Shown here piece by piece: positions 41,909 to 50,807 of a stretch of 64,000 nt of DNA. The DNA comes from Bog-532 sp963828445 (GTDB lineage: Bacteria > Actinomycetota > Actinomycetes > Streptosporangiales > Streptosporangiaceae): the NCBI GenBank assembly GCA_963828445.1, contig CAWHFP010000017.1, positions 19,818 to 83,817 of the forward strand, given 5' to 3'. The position numbers were made by a program, and so were the translations under genes. The notes under the pieces were generated by a model. That model worked only from the letters and a program-made list of their open reading frames with translations. It searched no databases and was not told where the DNA came from. Each line of letters opens with the position of its first letter. Position 1 is the first letter of the stretch.

Positions 41909-43230
41909 CCATCTACGCGGGCACGATCATCGACGTCCCCGGGGACCCGTTCGCGGGTGACCCCGAGCAGGCCCTGGCCGCCGACGACGACGGCGCGCTG
42001 CTGGTCCAGGACGGGATCATCCGGGCCCGCGGCTCGCTGACCTCGGTGCGCGCGGCCTACCCGGCCGAGCCGGTCACCCGGCTGGACGGCGGCCTGCTGC
42101 TGCCCGGGTTCGTCGACACCCACGTGCACTACCCGCAGCTGCGGGCCATCGGCGGGCTGGGCATGCCGCTGCTGGACTGGCTGGAGCGGTGCGCGCTGCC
42201 GGAAGAGGCCCGGCTGGCCGACCGCGCCTACGCCCGCGCCGTGGCCCGGGAGTTCCTGGACGGCCTGACCGGCTCGGGCACCACCAGCGCGCTGGTGTTC
42301 GGGTCGCACTTCCCGGGGGCCATGGAGGAGCTGTTCACCGCGGCCGGCCAGCGCGGCCTGAACCTGACCTCGGGCCTGGTCCTGAGCGACCGGATCCTGC
42401 GCCCGGACCTGCTCGACACCCCGGAGGAGGCGCTGACCGGCAGCGCCGAGCTGATCAGCCGCTGGCACGAGCACGGCCGGCTGCGCTACGCGGTCACCCC
42501 CCGGTTCTCGCTGTCGGCGTCGGACGAGATGCTGGACGTCTGCGCCGAACTGCTGGGCAAGGGCGTCTGGTTCACGTCGCACATCAACGAGAACCTGGCC
42601 GAGATCGCCCAGGTGGCGGGCTTGTTCCCGGAGGCCCGGCACTACCTGGACACCTACCGGCGGCACGGCCTGGTCACCGAGCGGAGCGTGTTCGCGCACA
42701 ACGTGCACCCCGACGACGCCGAGCTGGCCACCCTGGCCGAGCACGGGGCCTCGGTCTCCCACTGCGCGACCAGCAACTGCGCGCTGGGCAGCGGATTGTT
42801 CCCGCTGCGCCGCCACCTGGACCACGGCGTGCACGTGGCCCTCGGCTCCGACGTGGGCGCGGGCGTCGGCCTGTTCCTGCCCAAGGAGGCGCTGCAGGCC
42901 TACTTCGTGCAGCAGTTGCTGGGACCGGAGGGGGTGAGCCTGACCCCGGTGCACCTGCTCTACCTGGCCACCCGGGCCGGCGCCCTGGCGCTGGGCCTGG
43001 ACGGGCAGGTGGGCGACTTCGGCCTGGGCAAGGACTTCGACGCGGTGTGGCTGCGCCCCGGCCCGGGCACCCCGCTGGCGGTCAACCTGGCCCACAGTTC
43101 CGGCCCGTCCGACGCCCTGGCCCGGGTGTTCGCCCTGGCCACCCCGGCCGACGTGGCCGGGGTCTGGATCCGGGGCGATCAGGCCCGGTCGGATGGTGCG
43201 TCGTCGGCCGGGGAAGAGCTGGCCCGGTAG
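41905..43230 (+). CDS. guaD: Guanine deaminase
   Basis: Zinc amidohydrolase, 441 aa (EC 3.5.4.3), turning guanine into xanthine for Xdh. Metal ligands H73 and H75 in 'LPGFVDTHVHYPQLRA', the later 'FTSHINEN', 'FAHNVHPDDAEL', and 'HCATSNCALGSG', 'ALGSDVGAG' are all as in the family. ATG 41905 overlaps the xdhC stop, the same ATGA coupling seen elsewhere in this operon. Its 3' end overlaps a convergent gene by 52 bp. Confidence 0.95.
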   Translation: MTIYAGTIIDVPGDPFAGDPEQALAADDDGALLVQDGIIRARGSLTSVRAAYPAEPVTRLDGGLLLPGFVDTHVHYPQLRAIGGLGMPLLDWLERCALPEEARLADRAYARAVAREFLDGLTGSGTTSALVFGSHFPGAMEELFTAAGQRGLNLTSGLVLSDRILRPDLLDTPEEALTGSAELISRWHEHGRLRYAVTPRFSLSASDEMLDVCAELLGKGVWFTSHINENLAEIAQVAGLFPEARHYLDTYRRHGLVTERSVFAHNVHPDDAELATLAEHGASVSHCATSNCALGSGLFPLRRHLDHGVHVALGSDVGAGVGLFLPKEALQAYFVQQLLGPEGVSLTPVHLLYLATRAGALALGLDGQVGDFGLGKDFDAVWLRPGPGTPLAVNLAHSSGPSDALARVFALATPADVAGVWIRGDQARSDGASSAGEELAR

Positions 43231-43589
43231 GCCCGCCACCCGCCGTAGGCCGAGATGTCCCGGTGGCCGCCGGTCTGGTGTTCGGTGTCGCGCAGGATCA
43301 TGGCGAACGAGAAGTCGCCGTCGTCCAGCTCGATCAGGCCCAGCTCCAGCTCGGGCGGCTCGGTGTCGAGCAGGTCCCGTAGTTGCTTCATCGGCACGTC
43401 ATACAGCTCGCCCAGGATGGCCTCCCCGGGCCCGCCTCCCGCCGGGTACAACGCCGGGAACTCGTCGCGCACCGAGTAGAACCGGTACTTGTCCGCCGTC
43501 CGCCGTTCCCCGACCAGCGGCACCCCCTCAATCGTGTGATGCGCCCGCCCCCCGCGCATCCCGTCCCCGTTGAGGAACATCCAAGCCAT
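43179..43589 (-). CDS. Allophanate hydrolase C-terminal-like / gamma-glutamylcyclotransferase-like protein
   Basis: 136-aa protein resembling the stand-alone C-terminal domain of allophanate hydrolase (AtzF), which has a gamma-glutamylcyclotransferase-like fold. Visible: 'MAWMFLNGDGMRGGRAHHTI' at the start, 'TADKYRFYSVRDEFPALYP' and 'GEAILGELYDVPMKQLRDLL'. ATG 43589 has GGGGGAGG upstream. It faces the purine operon. Its ureide-related fold and location make a role in ureidoglycolate or urea-derivative handling conceivable; no direct evidence. Confidence 0.72.
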   Translation of the reverse strand: MAWMFLNGDGMRGGRAHHTIEGVPLVGERRTADKYRFYSVRDEFPALYPAGGGPGEAILGELYDVPMKQLRDLLDTEPPELELGLIELDDGDFSFAMILRDTEHQTGGHRDISAYGGWRAYRASSSPADDAPSDRA

Positions 43590-43986
43590 CCGCGCCTCCC
43601 CCGATAGGGCCCGAACCGGGATATTCCCGCCCCCCGCCCGCCAACCCACCCCCCCGTCGCCCCCGCTTATTTACCGTGACCGGCCCGCCCCCGCCGTACT
43701 CCGGTTCCCGCTCCGCCTCCCGTCCCGCTCATCCGCACCGCCTCATCACCGCACCCGCCCCCGGCCCTCCCCGCATGCGGAGGCCCAGGACGCACAGTGT
43801 GAGCCGCCAGCCAGTGGGATTTCTGGGCCCAGGATGGCCACAGTGAGGCCCGGGACGGCGGGCCCGCGCCGCACCCAGCCGACAGCGGCACCGCCGACCG
43901 CCGGGGGCAGTTCCTGGGCGTGGGCGCCTTTGACTCCGGATGCTGGCCCGGCCGAGCCGCCCCCCGCCGGACGGCCCGACAACGGG
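43590..43986. other. 397-bp region without a recognised gene
   Basis: Between two minus-strand genes. C-rich with several inverted GGGCCC pieces and open frames in most registers, none with a homologous-looking product or ribosome site. The right-hand part (43850-43986) may be untranslated 3' DNA of the MmyB-type gene. I see no repeat, RNA gene or clear promoter except possible sites just upstream of 43589. Confidence 0.4.
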
Positions 43987-44580
43987 TCAGCGGACCAGAG
44001 CCTGCAGGTGGGGCAGTTTCGCCGCGGTGGCCCCGTCGGCCGGGCTGTAACCGGTCACGACCAGGCCGTCCGGGCGAGGCTCGGACCACAGCTGGTAGGC
44101 AGCCAGCCGCAGGGCACCGACCACCGGGTGCAGGAAACGCTGCGGGGCGCTGCCGGGGTAGAAGACATCGGGCTGGCACCACAGCCGGTCGAACTCGGCC
44201 GACCCCTGCCGCAGCCGCGTCAGCAGGGTTACCCAGGCCGGGTCGCTGGTGTGCCGGGCCATGGCCGCCCGGAACTGGCTGACCACCCGGGGCGCGTCAA
44301 CGTGCCACTCGGGCAGCTGCCGGCGCAGCCGCGCGTCGGTGAAGTAGAGCAGGATCGCGTTCCGGTCCGGTTCCGGTACCGGGCCCAGGCCGAACAGCGC
44401 ATCGTAGCCCCGATTACAGGCCAGGATCTGCCCGCGCCCGTCCAGGACCGCGGCCGGGAACGGCTCCACCTGCCGAACCAGCGACCGCAGATACGGCGGC
44501 ACGCTGTCGTGCAGGCGCACCGTCAGCCACTGCCCGGGCGGGCTGGCGGTCCTGATCGTCGTCGGCGCTGAGATCATCAT
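43987..44580 (-). CDS. Stand-alone MmyB-like ligand-binding domain protein (no HTH)
   Basis: 197-aa protein that is essentially only the MmyB ligand-binding domain: 'LVRQVEPFPAAVLDGRGQIL', 'NRGYDALFGLG', 'DRNAILLYFTD', 'HPVVGALRLAAYQLWSEPRP'. It is plainly paralogous to residues 115 onward of the regulator at 15520-16419, but the XRE helix-turn-helix is absent; the first 25 residues are unrelated. The sequence upstream is AT-rich and has no remnant HTH. Either a truncation or a separate ligand-sink/partner protein. Confidence 0.82.
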   Translation of the reverse strand: MMISAPTTIRTASPPGQWLTVRLHDSVPPYLRSLVRQVEPFPAAVLDGRGQILACNRGYDALFGLGPVPEPDRNAILLYFTDARLRRQLPEWHVDAPRVVSQFRAAMARHTSDPAWVTLLTRLRQGSAEFDRLWCQPDVFYPGSAPQRFLHPVVGALRLAAYQLWSEPRPDGLVVTGYSPADGATAAKLPHLQALVR

Positions 44581-44682
44581 TCCCCTGGGTGCCGAGCGGT
44601 TGCTACCTCTAACTACGTAGGAGACCCCATTTCGGATTGATGATCACAAAAAAATATGGATTTTTGTTGGAGTGGGCCGCCG

Positions 44683-46392
44683 TCACACCAGCAGGGGCCG
44701 GAGCAGGCGGGCGGGCGGGGAGCCGTGGGCGAGCATGGCGTCGTGGACGGCGCGGGGCGGGCGGCCGGGGTCGGCGGCGCGGAGGTCGGCGGCGAGGTCG
44801 GAGACCTCGGTGTAGCCGACGTAGTAGGTGGACAACTGGGCTGAGGTCAGCAGGGCCCGCCGCCACTTGCCGGCCGCTTCGCCTTCTTCCTGGTAGCCGC
44901 GGCCGGTCATCAGGGCCATGGCCTCGGCCTCGGTCATGCCGTGACCGTGCACCCGGGCGTCCAGGATCGCATTGACGATCATGCGGAGCTGCATCTTGAG
45001 CTGCTGCATGCGCACCGCCCGCGGGTCGCCTTCGCCGGGGTAGCCGGCGTCGGCCATGAGCTGCTCGGCGTACACCGCCCAGCCCTCCACGAACGACCCG
45101 GACCGAAACGCGGCCCGGATGTCAGTGCCTGACCCGGTGAACCGGCGCGCGTGCTGCAGCTGCAGGTAGTGGCCGGGCATGGCCTCGTGCACCATCAGGT
45201 TGTGCACCATGTGCCGGTTGTACTCGCGGTAGAACGAGGCGACCCGTTCGCTGGTCCAGTCGGCCGGGGTGGGGGAGACGGCCACGAACGTCGGCATCGG
45301 CGCGGGCTCCAGCGGCCCGGGCGGGTCGCAGTAGGCCACGGCCACGCCGCGGTCGATCTCCGGCATCTCGATGACCTCGACCGGGTCGTCGAACAGCGTG
45401 ACCAGCTGGTGCCCGGCCACGAACTCGGTCTGCTGCGTCAGTGCCTGCCGCCCGAGAGCCAGGATGGTCCGGTTGTCGGGCACGTCGGCGGCCAGCCGGT
45501 CGAGCACCTGCCGGACCACCGGGTCGCCCTGAGCCGCGGTGGCCCCGGTCCTTCCCGGTGGGGTGGTCCCGGCGATGTCCGCCGCCACCGCCGCGATCTC
45601 CTCGCTGACCCGGTCCAGGTCGGCGTGGGCCCGGGCCAGGATGGCGTCCGCGTCGGCCTGCGCGTTCAGCGTCAGCGACAGCTTGCGGGCGAACCGCTCG
45701 GCGCCGAGCCGCGGGTCGGCGAAGGCGCCGGCCGGGGTGGCCGCCAGCTGGGCCGACAGCCAGGTCCGGTGTTCGCTCAGCGCGGTCAGGGCCGCGGGCC
45801 GCACGCGGTCCAGCTCACCCCGGACCGCCGCTCCGTCCGGCGAGTCCTCGGGCACGCCGGTCAGGACCCGGTCGAGCACCGCCGTGACCAGCGAGACCGT
45901 GCCGTCGAACTGCCCGATCGCGGTCTCCAGATGAACCTGGGGCATGGCGCCCAGCGACTCGCGGGCGGCAGCCAGCGCGCCCGGCACCTCGGCCAGCCGG
46001 CCCGCGACCGAGATCAGCCGCTCGTGCAGCGGCGCGAAATCCCGGGCCAGCAGCTGGTAGACGGCCCGGCCGGGGTTGGCCAGCAGGGGGTTCCAGGCCG
46101 CCTCGTGCAGCTCGTCCAGCTCGAAGATCTGCCGCTCGATGTGACCGGACATCATGGCCGCGTCCACCTGATGCTCGGCGGTCAGCTGGCTCGGGTCCAG
46201 CCCGGCCATGGCATCGGCCCAGCGGCCCAGGACCTGCCGTTCGCTGGCCAGGGCGTCCGCGGACAGCACGGGCAGGTGGCTGTCGAACCGGTGGTCACCC
46301 AGCTCGGTGGCGAAGTCCGGGTGCCGCCGCCCCTGATCGTCCAGGAACTGCCGGGCCAGCGTGGCGAACCGGCGATCGCTGTCGTCGCTCAC
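44683..46392 (-). CDS. DUF885 family metallopeptidase-like protein
   Basis: 569 aa, normal length for DUF885. The zinc-binding motif is 'VHEAMPGHYLQLQHARRF' (HExxxxH type), with a downstream Glu in 'SFVEGWAVYAEQLMADAGY'. Mostly helical, no signal peptide or membrane segment, so cytoplasmic. Start is GTG 46392. Family members are annotated as probable carboxypeptidases; activity is not well established. The STAS-domain gene lies 19 bp upstream on the same strand. Confidence 0.9.
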   Translation of the reverse strand: MSDDSDRRFATLARQFLDDQGRRHPDFATELGDHRFDSHLPVLSADALASERQVLGRWADAMAGLDPSQLTAEHQVDAAMMSGHIERQIFELDELHEAAWNPLLANPGRAVYQLLARDFAPLHERLISVAGRLAEVPGALAAARESLGAMPQVHLETAIGQFDGTVSLVTAVLDRVLTGVPEDSPDGAAVRGELDRVRPAALTALSEHRTWLSAQLAATPAGAFADPRLGAERFARKLSLTLNAQADADAILARAHADLDRVSEEIAAVAADIAGTTPPGRTGATAAQGDPVVRQVLDRLAADVPDNRTILALGRQALTQQTEFVAGHQLVTLFDDPVEVIEMPEIDRGVAVAYCDPPGPLEPAPMPTFVAVSPTPADWTSERVASFYREYNRHMVHNLMVHEAMPGHYLQLQHARRFTGSGTDIRAAFRSGSFVEGWAVYAEQLMADAGYPGEGDPRAVRMQQLKMQLRMIVNAILDARVHGHGMTEAEAMALMTGRGYQEEGEAAGKWRRALLTSAQLSTYYVGYTEVSDLAADLRAADPGRPPRAVHDAMLAHGSPPARLLRPLLV

Positions 46393-46411
46393 CGGTCGAA
46401 CCTACTCCTCC

Positions 46412-46738
46412 TCAGTCATCAAATTCGCACAGGGCGTCAAGGCCGGTGAGGGCGAGGATGCGGCGGGCCTCCGGGGCGGCCCGGCGGAGCACCGGCGGGC
46501 CGGCCGCGGGCTGGAGCCGGGTCGCCCCCGCCAGCAACCGGGCCGCGGCCACGTCGACGAACGTGACCTGGGTCAGGTCGAGGACCAGCCGGGCGGGCTG
46601 CCGGGCCAGGGCCTGCTCCAGGTGCCGGGCCAGGGCCGGGGCGACGTTCAGATCGAGTTCGCCCGCGAACGCCAGGGTGGCGGTCCCGTCCCGCAGATCC
46701 TGATGGACGAGCCGATAGGCGGTGCGACTCCAGGCCAT
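46412..46738 (-). CDS. STAS-domain protein lacking the phospho-serine
   Basis: 108-aa single STAS domain of anti-sigma-factor-antagonist type ('GTATLAFAGELDLNVAPALA', 'ARLVLDLTQVTFVDVAAARL'). The loop that normally reads D-S-S/A-G, with the phosphorylated Ser, is 'FVDVAAARLL', so it cannot be regulated by the usual phosphorylation. It may be a constitutive binder or a structural STAS domain. No anti-sigma kinase is adjacent. Confidence 0.8.
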   Translation of the reverse strand: MAWSRTAYRLVHQDLRDGTATLAFAGELDLNVAPALARHLEQALARQPARLVLDLTQVTFVDVAAARLLAGATRLQPAAGPPVLRRAAPEARRILALTGLDALCEFDD

Positions 46739-46919
46739 AAGGGACTCCCGGCCAGCAAAGGCGGTGAGGGTGAGGAGTGGCTGCTGTCAGAGGGCGGCTT
46801 CAGCGCGGGGTCAGCAGCGAAGGGATGGGCCGCGGAGTCTGGGCGGCGATCGTGTACCAGTATGCCCCACCCGGCCGACATTGACGGCGTTCCGGGCGGC
46901 CGGTCCGCCCCCCGCCCCG

Positions 46920-47882
46920 TCACGGGTGGGTGAGCAGACCGCTCCGTTTCACCGTCCGCATGACCAGGATCGTCTCCACCTCGGACAGGCCCGGCAACTG
47001 GGCGATGCTCGTGGTCAGGTAGGTGTACAGCGCCTCGGTGCTGGGCGACAGCACGGACGCGTAGAGGTTGGCCGTCCCGGTCATGGCGGCCACGTAGGCG
47101 GTTTCCGGGTGCCCGGCCATGGCCGCCCCGGCCGCGCCGAGCTGGGCCGGGTTCACGGTCAGCCAGACCATGCCCCGCGCGGTCAGGTCCAGCAGTGAAT
47201 GATGGAAGTCGACGTCGAAGTACAGCACCCCGCTGGCCCGCAGGTCGGCGATGCGCCGCCGGACCGTGGATTGTGACCAGCCGGTCTCCGTGGCCAGATC
47301 ACTGAACGTGGTCCGTCCGTCCAGCTCCAGCGCGTTCAGCAGGGGCTCGTCGTCCGCGGTGACCCGGGCCGGGGCGGCGGGCCGGGGCCCGGCCGTCGGC
47401 TGCAGCGCCGCCGCCTGCTCCGGGGTCAGCGTGCCCGACTTGTTGACCAGGCTCAACACCCCGCCGAAGAAGGTGTGCAGGACGCACTGGGCGGTGATCC
47501 CGGTGACCCCGCGGCTGCGCGGCAGGGTGTCCAGCAGCAGGTGGCTGTCGTCGTCACCGGACCGGGTCCGGACCACGCAGGCGACCTCGGTGCCGCCCGA
47601 GGTCAGGCTGATCCAGGCCGTGTCCGGGCGCCGGGCCAGCGCCTCGGCCACCGCCGCCGCGGCGCTCGGGGTGCACTGCACCCGGACCAGCCAGGACCGC
47701 AGGCCGAGCAGGTCCGGCTCCACCAGCCCGCGCACCCGCAGCAGCCCCGACGACCGCAGCCGGTTGTAGCGCCGGGCGATGGTCTGGTCGGAGACCCCGA
47801 GCACCTCGCCGATCACACTGAACGGCGCTCGCCCGTCGAGTTGTAGGGCGTAGACCAGCTGGACGTCCAGGAGATCAGGCAT
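46920..47882 (-). CDS. Lrp/AsnC-family regulator with two HTH/RAM units
   Basis: 320 aa, twice the usual Lrp size. Unit 1: HTH 'LQLDGRAPFSVIGEVLGVSD' and ligand domain to about residue 150; unit 2: HTH 'LELDGRTTFSDLATETGWSQ' from about residue 190 with its own ligand domain ending 'VKRSGLLTHP'. Such tandem-unit Lrp proteins are common in actinomycetes and may act as covalent dimers. Divergent from the MFS gene 137 bp away, its probable target. Confidence 0.9.
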   Translation of the reverse strand: MPDLLDVQLVYALQLDGRAPFSVIGEVLGVSDQTIARRYNRLRSSGLLRVRGLVEPDLLGLRSWLVRVQCTPSAAAAVAEALARRPDTAWISLTSGGTEVACVVRTRSGDDDSHLLLDTLPRSRGVTGITAQCVLHTFFGGVLSLVNKSGTLTPEQAAALQPTAGPRPAAPARVTADDEPLLNALELDGRTTFSDLATETGWSQSTVRRRIADLRASGVLYFDVDFHHSLLDLTARGMVWLTVNPAQLGAAGAAMAGHPETAYVAAMTGTANLYASVLSPSTEALYTYLTTSIAQLPGLSEVETILVMRTVKRSGLLTHP

Positions 47883-48019
47883 CGAAATTCGCCATCAAAG
47901 CAGCCTTCCGTGTCGATATTCATTGAAAAATACCGCGAACAAGCCGCAGGTGAGCGACAGAACCGATGCTGATATCGAATTTAGCCCACGAGGTTCCAGC
48001 CAGCACCGGGGAGATAACC

Positions 48020-49496
48020 ATGAACCCGTCAGCTCACGCAACTGAAGTCCCGGCCCGGAGCCGGTGGTGGCCGCTGGTCGCCATCTGCCTGGGCACCTTC
48101 ATCCTGCTCGTCGACGTCACGATCGTCAGCGTCGCGCTGCCGCCCATGGCCCGCGACCTGCACACCCAGCTCGACTCCCTGCAGTGGGTGGTGGACGCCT
48201 ACGCGCTCTCGCTGGCCGCGCTGCTGCTGGTGTGTGGCTCGCTGGCCGACCGGTTCGGCCGGCGGCGGCTGTTCCAGCTCGGCCTGGCCCTGTTCGCGCT
48301 GTCCTCGCTGGCCTGCGCGCTGGCGCCGAACGCCGGCTTCCTGATCGCGGCCCGCACCGTGCAGGGCGCCGGGGCCGCGGCCATGTTCGCCACCAACACC
48401 GCCCTGCTCAACCACTGCTACGAGGGACGCGACCGCTCGGTGGCGTTCGGCATCTGGGGCGCCATCAACGGCGCGGCCGCCGCGGTGGCCCCGGTGCTCG
48501 GCGGCCTGCTCATCGCGGCCGCGGGCTGGCGCGCGATCTTCCTGGTCAACCTGCCCATCGCGGTGGTCGCCGGGATCATGACCCAGCGCGTGGTGGCCGA
48601 GTCGCGGGGCCACGCCAGCCCCATCGACTGGATCGGCGCCGCCTCGTTCACCCTGAGTGCGGCCGCCCTGACCTACGCCCTGATCCACGGCGGGGACAGC
48701 GGCTGGGCCACCCCGGTCACACTGGCCTCGTTCGCCGTGGCCACGGCCGCGCTGCTGGTCTTTGTGGTCACCGAACTGCGGGTGGCCCACCCGCTGCTGG
48801 ACCTGTCCCTGTTCCGCCGCGCCTCGTTCAGCACGCTGATGGCGGTCGGGGTGCTGCTGACCGCGTGCGCGTTCGCGCCGTTCGTCTACGCCCAGCTGTG
48901 GCTGCAGTCCGTACTCGGCCTGCCCGCCATCGGCGCCGGGCTGGTCCTGCTGCCCATGGCCGGGGTCGCGTTCGTGGTGTCCGCGGTGGCCGGGCGGTTC
49001 CTGCACGGGATGGCGGCCCGCTGGCCGCTCGGCGCGGGCATGGTGCTGATCGGGGCCGGTTCCCTGCTCCGGGCCGTCCTGTCGCGCGTCGTCCGGCTGG
49101 GTGTCGCTGATCGCCGGCCTGGTGGTCACGGGCATCGGTGTCGGCCTGGCCTCGCCGGTGCTGGTCTCGGCCGCCCTGGCCGCGGTCCCGCGCCCGCGCT
49201 CGGGCATGGCCAGCGGGGCCATCAACACCTTCCGGCAGATCGGCTACGCCCTCGGCATCGCCGCCTTCGGCTCGGTGTTCGCCCGCCACATCACCCGGGC
49301 CGTGCTGGCCAGCCCGGACCGGCACCTGGTGCGGGCGGCCTACGCCACCGCCCAGAATGACATCTACCTGCTGGCCGGCCTGGCCGCGGTGGCCTGCGGC
49401 CTGCTGGCCATGGCCCTGATCCGGCCCGAGCGGGCCCCGGCCCCGGCCCCGGCGGCGCCCGTTATGACGCCAATCTCGACCGGCAAAGTAGAGTAG
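48020..49496 (+). pseudogene. MFS transporter, DHA2 type (frameshifted)
   Basis: 14-segment drug-exporter-type protein, about 491 aa after correction. ATG 48020 has GGGGAG upstream. First frame: 'FILLVDVTIVSVALPPMARD' (family signature of segment 1) and 'GSLADRFGRRRLFQLGLAL'. Near 49083-49090 the text shifts; the second frame carries 'GWVSLIAGLVVTGIGVGLAS' and 'GMASGAINTFRQIGYALGIA' to the stop. A missing GC pair or one extra base in GTCGCGCGTCG explains it. It is divergent from the Lrp-type regulator, which suggests a ligand-induced exporter. Confidence 0.88.
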
Positions 49497-49533
49497 AGGC
49501 CGACCTGGGCGCCGGTCAGCGAAGGGGGCGGGC

Positions 49534-50754
49534 ATGGCCATCGAGATCATCGGCATGGTCGGCACGCAGGACGTGTCCGAGTCGCAGGGGTCGCCCGGCG
49601 GCCCGGCCATCGACCCTGACTACCTGACCCGGTTCGCCCAGGCCCACGAGCAGGCCGGTTTCGACCGGGTGCTGATCGGCTACCACGCCACCGGGCCGGA
49701 CGGGTTCGCGGTCGCCGCCCATGTGCTCACCGTGACCACCCGGCTCAAGGTGCTGATCGCGCACCGGCCCGGTTTCGTGGCCCCGACCCTGGTCGCCCGC
49801 AAGCTGGCCACCCTGGACGCGCTGACCGGCGGCGGCCGGGTCGCCATCCACCACATCAGCGGGGGCGACGAGGCCGACCAGCAGCGGGACGGTGACTTCA
49901 CCGGGCATGACCGCCGGTACGCCCGCACCGCCGAGTTCATGAGCGTGCTGCGCCGTGAGCTCACCGCCACCGGGCCGTTCGACCACGACGGCGAGTTCTA
50001 CCGGGTCCGCGGGGCCTACAGCGACGTGCGGCCGGTGACCGCGGCCGGGATCCCGCTCTACTTCGGCGGAGCCTCGGCCGCCGCCGTCGCGGTCGGGGCC
50101 GAGCACGCCGACGTCTACATGCTGTGGGGCGAGCCGGTGGCGCAGGTCGCCGAGCGGATTGACCGGATCCGGGCCGCGGCCGCCGGGTACGGCCGGACGG
50201 TCCGGTTCAGCCTGTCGGTCCGGCCCATCGTGGCCGCCACCGAGGCGGCGGCCTGGGCCCGGGCCGAGCAGATCCAGCGGGCCACCGCCGAGCGGGTCGC
50301 GGCCTCGGGCGGGGCCCAGGTCCAGGGGGTCATGACCCCGGGCCGCGCGGCCGGCCCGGGTATGTCCTCCTCGGTCGGCTCGGCCCGGCTCCAGGAGCAG
50401 GCGGCCGAGCGCGACGTGCACGACGAGCGGCTGTGGTTCGGGGTGACCCGGCTGACCGGGCCGGGCGGCAACTCCTCGGCCCTGGTCGGCACGCCGGACC
50501 AGGTCGCGGAGGCGTTGCTGGCCTACCGGCAGGCGGGCGTGGACACCGTGCTGATCCGGGGCTTCGACCCGCTGGCCGACGTGGTCGACTGGGGCCGCGA
50601 ACTGGTGCCGCTGCTGCGGGCCCAGGCGAACATTCCGCCCGGCCCGCCCGGCTCAGCCACCCCAGAAACCCCAGTCACCCTAGAAACCCCAGCCACCATA
50701 GAAGCCCAACCAGCCCGAAAACCACAGAAACCCCAGTCGCCACGAAAACCCTGA
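49534..50754 (+). CDS. LLM-class flavin-dependent monooxygenase (SsuD-like)
   Basis: Luciferase-like TIM-barrel enzyme, 406 aa, using reduced FMN. Family text: 'FAQAHEQAGFDRVLIGYHAT', 'GGRVAIHHISGGDEADQQRD', 'GIPLYFGGASAAAVAVGAEH', 'LIRGFDPLADVVDWG'. This fits alkanesulfonate/dialkylsulfone monooxygenases. The last 35 residues are an added low-complexity tail rich in P, T and E, encoded by lower-GC repetitive DNA, and are not part of the fold. ATG 49534 has AAGGGGG upstream. The next gene is also a sulfur-monooxygenase-like protein. Confidence 0.88.
   Translation: MAIEIIGMVGTQDVSESQGSPGGPAIDPDYLTRFAQAHEQAGFDRVLIGYHATGPDGFAVAAHVLTVTTRLKVLIAHRPGFVAPTLVARKLATLDALTGGGRVAIHHISGGDEADQQRDGDFTGHDRRYARTAEFMSVLRRELTATGPFDHDGEFYRVRGAYSDVRPVTAAGIPLYFGGASAAAVAVGAEHADVYMLWGEPVAQVAERIDRIRAAAAGYGRTVRFSLSVRPIVAATEAAAWARAEQIQRATAERVAASGGAQVQGVMTPGRAAGPGMSSSVGSARLQEQAAERDVHDERLWFGVTRLTGPGGNSSALVGTPDQVAEALLAYRQAGVDTVLIRGFDPLADVVDWGRELVPLLRAQANIPPGPPGSATPETPVTLETPATIEAQPARKPQKPQSPRKP
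50664..50736. repeat. Lower-GC imperfect repeats at the LLM gene 3' end
   Basis: AGAAACCCCAG occurs three times exactly (50664-50674, 50682-50692, 50726-50736) with further degenerate copies to about 50790. The stretch is visibly lower in G+C than its surroundings and encodes the extra P/T/E-rich tail and then the gap before the next gene. Confidence 0.6.
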
Positions 50755-50807
50755 TAACCCCAAAAACCTCAGAAGCCTCAGCTACTCTGACGTCACGGCG
50801 GCCGATC

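Noticed and set aside
41086..43230. Apparent XdhC-guanine deaminase fusion of 714 residues
   Set aside because: The missing XdhC C-terminus and its stop are in the next frame, and guaD has its own overlapping ATG; the fusion comes from one extra base.
44650..44665. AAAAAT-ATGG-ATTTTT hairpin as a terminator
   Set aside because: Six A/T pairs only, weak for this genome, and located upstream of a same-strand gene where a promoter is as likely.
47908..47996. Distant TCGATAT/ATATCGA half-sites between the Lrp and MFS genes as one operator
   Set aside because: Too short and about 60 bp apart; cannot be told from chance in an AT-rich promoter gap.
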